Below are positions 6,405 through 12,638 of a stretch of 13,088 bases of DNA, one piece after another. The notes below the pieces were generated by a model, which saw nothing but the letters and a program-made list of their open reading frames with translations, did not search any database and had not been told where the DNA came from. The stretch's first letter is position 1, and every line of letters begins with the position of its first letter. Source of the DNA: Actinobacteria bacterium UBA3012 (GTDB taxonomy: Bacteria > Actinomycetota > Actinomycetes > Nanopelagicales > Nanopelagicaceae); contig DDZI01000003.1 in NCBI GenBank assembly GCA_002346305.1, forward strand, positions 1,590 to 14,677, given 5' to 3'. The position numbers and the translations under genes are program-made.

Positions 6405-7163
6405 ATGGTAAAACTCGACGCCAACCAATGGAACCTTGTTTATAACATATTTTCATTTGGTTTAATCTCAATGCTCGCTTGCACTGTTTACACCTTGGTG
6501 TCACAGGCACGAGTACTTCCTAAGTATCGTAATGCTCTAGTTATGTCTTCAATGGTTACCTTCATTGCTGCCTATCACTACTGGAGAATCTTCAACTCAT
6601 TCGGAGAAGCTTCTGAGATGATGACGGTTAACACCTCAGGCAATGAGGGCTCATTCAATGAGGCATACCGTTATGTTGACTGGCTGCTAACAGTGCCACT
6701 TCTGCTTGTTGAAGTGATTGCTGTTTTGGCGCTAGCAAAGGAAGTTGCCAAGTCTCTGATCGTTCGACTCGTTCCTGCATCTGCAGCGATGATTGCACTT
6801 GGTTATCCTGGTGAGATCTCAAGCGATCAAAACACCCAAGTCCTCTACGGTGTTCTCTCAACAATCCCATTCCTCTACATCCTCTACGTACTCTTCGTAG
6901 AACTTGGAAAGTCATTGGAGCGTCAGCCAGCAGGAGTAGCAGAGACCGTAGGTCGTTTGCGCTTGCTTTTGATCGCTACATGGGGCGTTTACCCAATCGC
7001 GTACATCTTCAACATCGTTGGTGACGCAACAGCAGAGTCCTTCGTCGCTGTTCAGGTTGGATACACAATCGCAGACATCTTGGCAAAGTGTGTATTCGGT
7101 CTAACAATCTTGAAGATCGCTCGCATGAAGTCAATGGCAGAAGGAATGAAGGACGATCACTAA
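6405..7163 (+). CDS. actR: Actinorhodopsin, light-driven proton pump
   Basis: This is a seven-helix retinal protein that pumps protons outward in light. The 252-residue sequence has the helix-C motif RYVDWLLTVPLLLVE with Asp92 (proton acceptor), Thr96 and Glu103 (donor), the D-T-E pattern of proteorhodopsin-type proton pumps. Lys228 in YTIADILAK binds retinal, with Asp224 as second counter-ion; His58 matches the His that partners the acceptor in proteorhodopsin; Trp193 and Tyr196-Pro197 line the retinal pocket. Leu100 sits at the spectral tuning position where Leu predicts green absorption. The start is set by GGAGGA 8 bases upstream. It is a single-gene unit between terminators, with a structured leader. 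Codon use shifts to strongly C-ending forms in the last two thirds, a sign of high expression. No retinal synthesis gene is in the window, so the chromophore source is not shown. Confidence 0.97.
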   Translation: MVKLDANQWNLVYNIFSFGLISMLACTVYTLVSQARVLPKYRNALVMSSMVTFIAAYHYWRIFNSFGEASEMMTVNTSGNEGSFNEAYRYVDWLLTVPLLLVEVIAVLALAKEVAKSLIVRLVPASAAMIALGYPGEISSDQNTQVLYGVLSTIPFLYILYVLFVELGKSLERQPAGVAETVGRLRLLLIATWGVYPIAYIFNIVGDATAESFVAVQVGYTIADILAKCVFGLTILKIARMKSMAEGMKDDH

Positions 7164-7172
7164 TTAAGTAAT

Positions 7173-7197
7173 CGACCTGAAAACCAGGTAATGTCGA
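7173..7197 (+). repeat. Small hairpin between actR and its terminator
   Basis: ACCTG (7175-7179) pairs with CAGGT (7185-7189) around a five-base loop, and flanking TCGA sequences can extend it. It may protect the 3' end of the message or be incidental. Confidence 0.35.
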
Positions 7198-7235
7198 GTA
7201 AAGGGTGTCGATGATTCGGCACCCTTTACTTATTG
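7198..7235 (+). terminator. Terminator hairpin of actinorhodopsin
   Basis: GTAAAGGGTG (7198-7207) pairs perfectly over 10 bases with CACCCTTTAC (7220-7229), and the inner CG/CG can extend the stem past one mismatch. It follows the actR stop by 34 bases. The T-tract after the stem is short. The A-rich left arm would also allow termination on the opposite strand. Confidence 0.75.
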
Positions 7236-7237
7236 CC

Positions 7238-7243
7238 TAGACT
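7238..7243 (+). promoter_or_regulatory. Putative -10 element, leaderless start of the small membrane protein gene
   Basis: TAGACT is followed by 7 bases and the ATG at 7251. There is no Shine-Dalgarno sequence. It lies directly behind the actR terminator, so this gene would start its own transcript. Confidence 0.45.
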
Positions 7244-7250
7244 TAGAATT

Positions 7251-7502
7251 ATGAAAAATTATGTGATTAATAATTATCGAATGGGCGGGTATTTACTACT
7301 CGCAATTGGGCTAATTAATTTGAGATACCAGAGTGGTCAAAGTGAAGTACTGAGAAGCTCCCTACTAATAATTGTTCCAGGAACTCTGCTCCTGATTGCT
7401 ACCTGGATACCTGCAATTGCCAAACTTTTAATTCCAAAAAGTAGCCAAATTCTGGTAGCAATCGTCGGTACCTTGCTGGCCTTTTATGCGATTGTAAATT
7501 AG
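7251..7502 (+). CDS. Small hypothetical membrane protein
   Basis: The 83-residue protein is not recognised. It has two to three hydrophobic stretches (about 12-24, 37-60 and 66-82) separated by short polar turns such as NLRYQSGQSEVLRSS and IPKSSQ, so it is probably an inner-membrane protein. The ATG at 7251 is preferred over a TTG at 7233 because a TAnnnT box lies 7 bases before it and the extra residues would overlap the terminator region. The dicopper monooxygenase gene begins 14 bases after its stop and has no promoter-like box of its own, so the two may be co-transcribed and work together. No metal-binding or catalytic motif is visible. Confidence 0.65.
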   Translation: MKNYVINNYRMGGYLLLAIGLINLRYQSGQSEVLRSSLLIIVPGTLLLIATWIPAIAKLLIPKSSQILVAIVGTLLAFYAIVN

Positions 7503-7516
7503 CCACTAAGACCCGT

Positions 7517-8833
7517 ATGCGTTCAAAAATTATTTCCTCGCTAACTGTTGCTTTTCTTTTGTTTTCTCTAAGCAATTCAAACTTTGCAAGTTCGGCAGCG
7601 ACAAAAGCTGGGGGAGTCTGCCCCAAAGAAAATAAAACAACATTAATCAAGAGTGTTAAATACAAATGCACAAAATCCGGAAGCAAGTTGACCTGGAAAA
7701 AGAGCCAGCAACATAGGGCTAAACCTTCGAAGGCCGCTAGACCTGTTGCATCAGAGAAGCCAGCGCAAACTCCATCCCAATCTGCGGACACCGGTAAAGC
7801 TATTGCTGCCCTCACTACTCCTGAATACTTACCGAAGCCTCCAGAAGGCGGCAATGATGAGTATCGCTGTTTCCTTTTAGATCCTAAATTTACTGAAGAC
7901 ACTTATTTGGAATCTGTAAGCATCATCCCGGAAAACTTGAAAGTTTCACATCACGGCATTCTTTATCGGCTTAGCAAATCCAGCGTTGCCGCTACCCAAA
8001 AATTAGATCAGGAAAGCCAAGCACCAGGTTGGCCATGCTTCGGAGATGCTGGCTTGCCAGGCACTAGCCCCTTTGCGGGAGCACCTGCTTCAAGTTGGAT
8101 TACTTTCTGGGCGCCGGGCGGAAACCTGAAGGCTTATCCAGTTGGAACCGGTATGAAATTCTCAGCCGGTGATCAATTCATTTTACAATCTCATTTTATG
8201 ATCATGTCAGGTCATGCGGGTCACTCTGATTCAAACGACAAATCTAATTCGGCTACGACCAAGATCCAATATTCAAAAGCGACACAAAATGTGAATGAGT
8301 TAAAAACCATGTTGATCGCCGCTCCTATTGAGGTGGCTTGCGGTCCTAAAGAATCTGGGCCGTTATGTAATCGCGCGGCTGCCATGAAAGATTTGATTAA
8401 GAGAACTTCAGAAAAGGCGGCGCTATTTGAAGCGGGGTTGTTGGCAATTTGCGGTAAAGACCCACGTAATCCAGTTGCTAATCCAGTTTCAGAGTGCACG
8501 GAGAGAATTACTTCTAATCGAAAAATTTACGGATCTACACCGCACATGCATCAACTGGGAACAAAAGTTAGCGTCTGGCATACAAGCGCTGCTACAAAAG
8601 TTAAAACAAAACTTTCTGATCGTGCTCTATGGGATTTTGACAATCAAACAACTGATTGGTTAACGCCACCTATCGAGGCAAAAGCCGGAGATACCATCTC
8701 CATAAGTTGTACCTTCGATGTTAATTTACGATCACTGTTGCCGATGTATAAGGATATGTCCCCAAATTATATTGTTTGGGGTGAGGGTACTCGTGATGAG
8801 ATGTGCTTAGGGGTCATTAATTACACTGATTAG
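7517..8833 (+). CDS. Secreted copper type II monooxygenase-like protein (PHM/DBH fold)
   Basis: The 438-residue protein has a signal peptide (cleavage near residue 25-28), a short cysteine-paired segment VCPKENK...YKCTKSGSKLTWKK (34-61) resembling a small N-terminal module common in acI secreted proteins, a Pro/Ser-rich linker (about 65-110), and then the two PHM domains. Copper ligands of the peptidylglycine hydroxylating and dopamine hydroxylase family are all present: His145-His146 (SHHGILY) and His226 (LQSHF) for the first copper, His343 and His345 (PHMHQLG) and Met429 (RDEMCLG) for the second. DEYRCFLLDP, GWPCFGD and the disulfide-rich CTFDVN region also match. It would hydroxylate an unactivated C-H bond outside the cytoplasm; the substrate is unknown. 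An insertion with extra cysteines lies at about 260-330, between the domains. It follows the small membrane protein gene by 14 bases. Confidence 0.85.
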   Translation: MRSKIISSLTVAFLLFSLSNSNFASSAATKAGGVCPKENKTTLIKSVKYKCTKSGSKLTWKKSQQHRAKPSKAARPVASEKPAQTPSQSADTGKAIAALTTPEYLPKPPEGGNDEYRCFLLDPKFTEDTYLESVSIIPENLKVSHHGILYRLSKSSVAATQKLDQESQAPGWPCFGDAGLPGTSPFAGAPASSWITFWAPGGNLKAYPVGTGMKFSAGDQFILQSHFMIMSGHAGHSDSNDKSNSATTKIQYSKATQNVNELKTMLIAAPIEVACGPKESGPLCNRAAAMKDLIKRTSEKAALFEAGLLAICGKDPRNPVANPVSECTERITSNRKIYGSTPHMHQLGTKVSVWHTSAATKVKTKLSDRALWDFDNQTTDWLTPPIEAKAGDTISISCTFDVNLRSLLPMYKDMSPNYIVWGEGTRDEMCLGVINYTD

Positions 8834-8891
8834 AGGGCAAATTAATCTGCTGTGTAGCCAATTAATCGTTGTAAAAAAGCTGTAGAAAAAG

Positions 8892-10172
8892 CTAGAAGTA
8901 GAAATAAAGAATGTATGGGTAAACCATCAGAATTGAAATCAAAGTAACCACAACTCCATACTTAGCAAATTTCCAGAAAGAAATCTTTATTCCTGCTTTA
9001 TGGGCTAGACCAATAGCTACGACGTTTGCACTTGCTCCAATTATCGTTGCGTTGCCACCAAAATCTGAACCAAAGGCCAATGACCACCAAAGGACATTTT
9101 CTTGGCGTCCCACTAATTCTGCACTTAATTGGGTGACAACCGGCGACATGGAAGCAACGTATGGAATATTGTCTACGAGTCCAGAAAGAACTGCCGATAA
9201 TCCTAAAATTGTGCCAGCTGCGAGCCTGGTGTTATCTCCAAAGAAATCCTGCAAGATAGTTGCGAATTCGGCTAGGGCACCAACATTAACAAGAGCGCCA
9301 ACCATGATGAAAAGTCCGGCGAAGAAAACTAGGGTCGTCCATTCAATATCTGCAACGAAATCTTTTGGCTTTAAGCCACTAATTGCTACCAGTATGCCCG
9401 CTCCCATGAGTGCAATTACAGAAGGCTCAAGGTGGAAAATCGTATGCGTAATGAAAGCGACCATAACGAGCGTGAGCACCGCAAGACTTTTCTTTAATAA
9501 GGTGGAGTCCGTTATGTACTCTTTTGGATTGAGTTGCATTATTTGATCTCTGTCTGCTTGTGAATTCACTAACTCTTTGCGAAACATCACGGTTAGCAAA
9601 GGGATAATAACTAACAGAACGACCACAACCATCGGCGCCATGTGAATTAAAAAATCATTAAACGAAAGATTTGCTTTACTGGCGATAATAATATTTGGAG
9701 GATCTCCAACTAAAGTTGCCGCACCACCAATATTTGAAACGTAGACTTCAGAGAGAATAAATGGAACCGCTGAAACATTTAAATACCTGCACGCAATTAC
9801 GGTCATGGGAACAGCGAGTAAAATCGTTGTGACATTATCAAGAATTGCTGAGGCTACCGCAGTAAGAATTAAGAGGTAGACCAAAGCACTTCTGGGATTA
9901 CCTTTTGATTTCTTCAATGAGAGTACAGCTAAATACTCAAATAAACCTGTTTTGTGAATGATTCCAACAATTATCATCATTCCTAGCAACAGGAAAATGA
10001 CGTTCCAGTCAATCCCAGTCTCATGACTGTAGAAGGCTTTATCTACATCTGTCGCACCGATTATGACCATGAGGGCGGCGCCAGTTAGAACGATCCCAAT
10101 TCTGCTGATTTTTTCTGTAGCGATTAAAATATAGGCAATTGCAAAAATAAGTATGGCTAGCGTCATTTGCAT
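8892..10172 (-). CDS. ArsB/NhaD-type (ion transporter superfamily) permease
   Basis: The 426-residue polytopic membrane protein has about 11-12 helices. Its two inverted halves each carry the superfamily's re-entrant motifs: LDNVTT (111-116) and GGAATLVGDPPN (149-160) in the first, VDNIPY (333-338) and GSDFGGNATIIGASAN (368-383) in the second. Members exchange sodium and protons (NhaD), export arsenite (ArsB) or carry dicarboxylates; the GDPPN and DN motifs fit the NhaD/ArsB/OCA2-like branch. No arsenic gene (arsC, arsR) is nearby, so a proton- or sodium-coupled role is more likely, but the substrate cannot be read from sequence. The ATG at 10172 has no Shine-Dalgarno sequence and is preceded by TAAGAT plus 7 bases, so it is probably leaderless. 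Its 3' end is convergent with the copper monooxygenase gene; no terminator hairpin is seen in the 58-base gap. Confidence 0.88.
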   Translation of the reverse strand: MQMTLAILIFAIAYILIATEKISRIGIVLTGAALMVIIGATDVDKAFYSHETGIDWNVIFLLLGMMIIVGIIHKTGLFEYLAVLSLKKSKGNPRSALVYLLILTAVASAILDNVTTILLAVPMTVIACRYLNVSAVPFILSEVYVSNIGGAATLVGDPPNIIIASKANLSFNDFLIHMAPMVVVVLLVIIPLLTVMFRKELVNSQADRDQIMQLNPKEYITDSTLLKKSLAVLTLVMVAFITHTIFHLEPSVIALMGAGILVAISGLKPKDFVADIEWTTLVFFAGLFIMVGALVNVGALAEFATILQDFFGDNTRLAAGTILGLSAVLSGLVDNIPYVASMSPVVTQLSAELVGRQENVLWWSLAFGSDFGGNATIIGASANVVAIGLAHKAGIKISFWKFAKYGVVVTLISILMVYPYILYFYF

Positions 10173-10179
10173 AATGTGA

Positions 10180-10185
10180 ATCTTA
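10180..10185 (-). promoter_or_regulatory. Putative -10 element, leaderless start of the permease gene
   Basis: On the minus strand TAAGAT is followed by 7 bases and the ATG at 10172. TAAGAT is close to TATAAT. Its -35 region would fall on 10203-10208, at the start site of the divergent TRIC-family gene. Confidence 0.55.
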
Positions 10186-10196
10186 CCCTATTCCCT

Positions 10197-10202
10197 TATC
10201 CT
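10197..10202 (+). promoter_or_regulatory. Putative -10 element, leaderless start of the TRIC-family gene
   Basis: TATCCT is followed by 6 bases and the GTG at 10209. GAGAG lies directly against the GTG, too close to act as a Shine-Dalgarno sequence. The -35 region would fall near 10174-10179, over the start point of the divergent permease. Confidence 0.5.
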
Positions 10203-10208
10203 TGAGAG

Positions 10209-10808
10209 GTGTCCTTACTTCATGCATTAGACCTCTTAGCGACCTTTGTTTTTGCTTTGGTTGGTGCTCGCGTCGCCGCTGACAAAGGACTTGATTACGG
10301 CGGTATCGCTTTTGTTGCAGCTATCTCATCGATTTCTGGTGGAACTCTAAGAAATCTATTTCTGGGACTTCGCCCAATTTGGATTGTCGATCCCTGGATA
10401 ATAACTAGTGTCATTACCGCGGTAATACTCACTCTAGTTTTTCGACGTGTTACCCACGTAAGTAAATCACTACTAATAATGGATACCTTCGGTTTAGCAG
10501 TTGCAACAATTTCAGGTGCACATCTGGCGATTCAATCTGACGTCGCCTGGTTCGGTGCGATTTTGCTCGGTGTAGTTACCGCAGTCACCGGCGGACTCTT
10601 ACGTGATCTGCTCTGCCAAATTGAGCCTGTCTTGCTTCACCGTGAAACTATCGGAACCTCCTCTCTGATTGGATCAATCTTCTTCGTTTCCCTTCTCGAA
10701 GTTGGGTCTTCGCTAATGGTTGCAGTTTTTGTTGGAGGAGCAGCCGTAGTTCTATCTAGATTTATTTCTATCTACTTCAACTTACATCTGCCTAAATTCG
10801 TTAAATAA
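10209..10808 (+). CDS. TRIC/UPF0126 (YicG-like) family membrane protein
   Basis: The 199-residue protein has about seven membrane helices made from two repeated halves. It shows LDLLATFVFALVGARVAADKGLDYGG at the N-terminus (in part at 7-32) and the paired glycine-rich motifs SGGTLRN (43-49) and TGGLLRDLL (127-135), which mark the TRIC family. Prokaryotic TRIC proteins form trimeric monovalent cation channels; some relatives have been linked to amino acid transport, so the substrate is open. In the first half the usual GGxxRD motif ends in Asn (Asn49) instead of Asp. The start is GTG; no in-frame ATG is available nearby. The SOUL protein gene follows after 12 bases on the same strand, probably in one operon. 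The gene is divergent from the ion permease with only 36 bases between start codons. Confidence 0.87.
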   Translation: MSLLHALDLLATFVFALVGARVAADKGLDYGGIAFVAAISSISGGTLRNLFLGLRPIWIVDPWIITSVITAVILTLVFRRVTHVSKSLLIMDTFGLAVATISGAHLAIQSDVAWFGAILLGVVTAVTGGLLRDLLCQIEPVLLHRETIGTSSLIGSIFFVSLLEVGSSLMVAVFVGGAAVVLSRFISIYFNLHLPKFVK

Positions 10809-10820
10809 CAGAATTAGATC

Positions 10821-11345
10821 ATGACTAAACGGCAAGAGTTCCGAGTAATTCAAACTTATAGTGATTTTGATGTACGCGAATATCTTCCTTGCGTGATCGC
10901 CGAGGTGAGAGTATCTGCCAACTTCTCAGAGTCATCAAGTAGCGTCTTCTCGACACTTTTTAATTACATTTCACAAAATAATAAGTCATCCGAAAAAATC
11001 GCAATGACTGCTCCGGTAATTACTGCCCAAAATGAGGATGCTTCTGATTCCGCGGAATGGAATATCTCCTTTGTTATGCCATCGGGAAGTACTTTTGATC
11101 AAATGCCACAGCCAAACAATTCACAAGTGAGATTAAGAGAATTAGATACTGAAAGATGTGTTGCTAAATCATTCCGTGGAAGAGCAACAGATGGTCTTTC
11201 TCGAAAAATTGCACAAGAACTTCGAGTAAGTGCCGCTAAAGCAAACATTTCCCTCACTAGGGAAACGCGAATTTGTCGCTTTGACCCGCCTTTTAAACCA
11301 GGCATCTTGCATTACAACGAGATCGTTATACCTGTTAGCACTTAA
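10821..11345 (+). CDS. SOUL-family heme-binding protein
   Basis: The 174-residue protein has the SOUL family marks: F.V.EYLPCVIAEV near the N-terminus (about 16-30), SEKIAMTAPVIT (58-69), the segment SFVMPSG (83-89), and the C-terminal block FDPPFKPGILHYNEIVIPV (about 154-172). Members bind heme or tetrapyrroles; the bacterial role is unknown. There is no signal peptide, so it is probably cytoplasmic. It starts with ATG 12 bases after the TRIC-family stop, without a clear Shine-Dalgarno sequence, so it is probably expressed from the upstream promoter. It ends convergent with the PQQ-type dehydrogenase gene; the 65-base gap holds a short TA run (11357-11366) and no evident terminator. Confidence 0.9.
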   Translation: MTKRQEFRVIQTYSDFDVREYLPCVIAEVRVSANFSESSSSVFSTLFNYISQNNKSSEKIAMTAPVITAQNEDASDSAEWNISFVMPSGSTFDQMPQPNNSQVRLRELDTERCVAKSFRGRATDGLSRKIAQELRVSAAKANISLTRETRICRFDPPFKPGILHYNEIVIPVST

Positions 11346-11410
11346 GCCTTTACGGCTATATATATATTGGTATTCCTTCCAAGTCCGAACATTCGCCATC
11401 ACAAAGAAAG

Positions 11411-12532
11411 TTACAAGTTTTTAACGGTAAGCAATTTCCCAGAATCAGTGGTTGCAATTAGTGCGCCACTACTTAATAACTCTAGATCGCGAATCCGTTC
11501 TCCGACATCTAATTGAACGGTTTCTAGAACTTTAAATTTCTCACTTAATTTCATAAATACCAGAACTTGTTCACGCAAAGTTCCCAGCACTAGCGCTCCA
11601 CCCCAAGTGCCCCAACCTTTCATCGGTAATTGCACTAGTTCTGTCGGAGCAATAGATGGAACCCAATATTTAATTGGCTCGATATATCCCTCGTGAGTGC
11701 CAGTTTTATTTGGTCGCACGTAATCTCCAGAACCGTATGGCTGTCCATGAGTAACAAAAGGCCATCCATAATCTCCGCCGGATTCGATCACATTAATTTC
11801 ATCGCCACCGCGCGGTCCATGCTCTGCTGCGATCAAGGTTTCATTGTTGAATAAGACAATGCCTTGTGGGTTTCGATGACCTTGCGAAATTCGCTCCACC
11901 GATTTTTTGCTTAACTTAAAGATGGAACCTAAATCACCGCGTTTGTTGCGGTTGTTTATCTCACTAAATCCTAGATCGCCAATACTTACGTAGACCGAAT
12001 TTTTGTCGATTACTGCAAAGCGCCCGGCGGTATGTTGAACTGCGGATATCGGAACACAGGGTTTGGAAACAAACCAGTTAGAAACGAATTTAATTCGCTG
12101 TGCCTTGCGGTTGTAAGCCAACTCATCAACAGCGATCTCAACACAAGAGCGGTTACTTCCTAATCGGGGGTAGGAGATCAATAACTTCGCCGAAGAAGAA
12201 CTCTCAGACAAGACGGCTATATCGTTAATTGCAAAACGTGAATCTATTTCACGTCTATTAGCTGGAATAAAACTTCCTAAAGTGCGTAGAGCGGTTTTCT
12301 TTTTGTTCCAAGTAAGGATTTCTCCACCGCTTCGCCCGCCGCCTAACAAAACAGTGTCATCTTTCATGACTGCAAGTGCCGGACCTCGAGAGCTTCCACC
12401 TTCAGTCACGGAATTAGCAATAGATTTGGAGGAGATTGTTAGCGATATCGAATCATCTGCAAATTCAGCTGCCTTAGCTGATGGGGTAGCAGCCAAGCAA
12501 AGTGCAGAGACAAGGATGATTCGCCTGATCAT
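11411..12532 (-). CDS. Secreted PQQ-dependent sugar dehydrogenase-like protein (glucose/sorbosone dehydrogenase family)
   Basis: Soluble aldose dehydrogenases of this family are six-bladed beta-propellers that oxidise sugars with PQQ outside the cytoplasm. The 373-residue protein has a signal peptide (about 1-22, ending AKAAEF). The family core is present: QHTAGRFAV with His167 as candidate catalytic base, SIGDLG (193-198), GHRNPQGIVLF (218-228), AEHGPRGGDEINVI (236-249) and GGDYGWPFVTHG (252-263), then the C-terminal blade VGERIRDLELLSSGALIATTDSG. PQQ synthesis genes are not in the window and acI cells may depend on external PQQ; cofactor use is inferred from the family. The ATG is preceded by TAGGAT plus 6 bases and no Shine-Dalgarno sequence, so it is probably leaderless. 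Its promoter lies just past the terminator of the upstream fasciclin gene, giving independent transcription. Confidence 0.9.
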   Translation of the reverse strand: MIRRIILVSALCLAATPSAKAAEFADDSISLTISSKSIANSVTEGGSSRGPALAVMKDDTVLLGGGRSGGEILTWNKKKTALRTLGSFIPANRREIDSRFAINDIAVLSESSSSAKLLISYPRLGSNRSCVEIAVDELAYNRKAQRIKFVSNWFVSKPCVPISAVQHTAGRFAVIDKNSVYVSIGDLGFSEINNRNKRGDLGSIFKLSKKSVERISQGHRNPQGIVLFNNETLIAAEHGPRGGDEINVIESGGDYGWPFVTHGQPYGSGDYVRPNKTGTHEGYIEPIKYWVPSIAPTELVQLPMKGWGTWGGALVLGTLREQVLVFMKLSEKFKVLETVQLDVGERIRDLELLSSGALIATTDSGKLLTVKNL

Positions 12533-12538
12533 AAATAA

Positions 12539-12544
12539 ATCCTA
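12539..12544 (-). promoter_or_regulatory. Putative -10 element, leaderless start of the sugar dehydrogenase gene
   Basis: On the minus strand TAGGAT is followed by 6 bases and the ATG at 12532. No Shine-Dalgarno sequence is present. The -35 region would overlap the fasciclin terminator stem. Confidence 0.5.
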
Positions 12545-12552
12545 TTCTTGTT

Positions 12553-12590
12553 GTAAATAAAGGCCACCCCAAGAGATGAGGTGGCCTTTA
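12553..12590 (-). terminator. Terminator hairpin of the fasciclin gene
   Basis: TAAAGGCCACC (12558-12568) and GGTGGCCTTTA (12580-12590) form an 11-base perfect stem with an 11-base loop. On the minus strand it is followed by TTTAC, about 48 bases after the fasciclin stop. The right arm with its T-rich end resembles the actR terminator. Confidence 0.8.
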
Positions 12591-12638
12591 CATTTCGGCG
12601 TTGAGGGGCCGATAGGGAAGATCTAGGTCGTTACGGAA

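Noticed and set aside
7399..7902. 167-codon minus-strand frame across the small membrane gene and the copper monooxygenase start
   Set aside because: It overlaps two genes on the other strand, the second with a clear signal peptide and family motifs.
8834..8891. Terminator between the convergent copper monooxygenase and permease genes
   Set aside because: Only an 8-base direct repeat (AATTAATC) and scattered AGCT sequences are visible; no stable stem with a T-tract.
9052..9546. 164-codon open frame on the plus strand inside the permease gene
   Set aside because: It lies antisense to conserved transporter motifs and has low-complexity Ser/Thr/Lys/Pro composition typical of an antisense shadow.
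8892..10172. Arsenite efflux pump ArsB as a specific call
   Set aside because: Only superfamily motifs are visible and there is no arsR or arsC nearby, so the substrate is left open.
11346..11410. Regulatory meaning of the TA run after the SOUL gene
   Set aside because: It is short, lies between convergent gene ends, and has no stem or box around it beyond a four-base TTGG/CCAA match.
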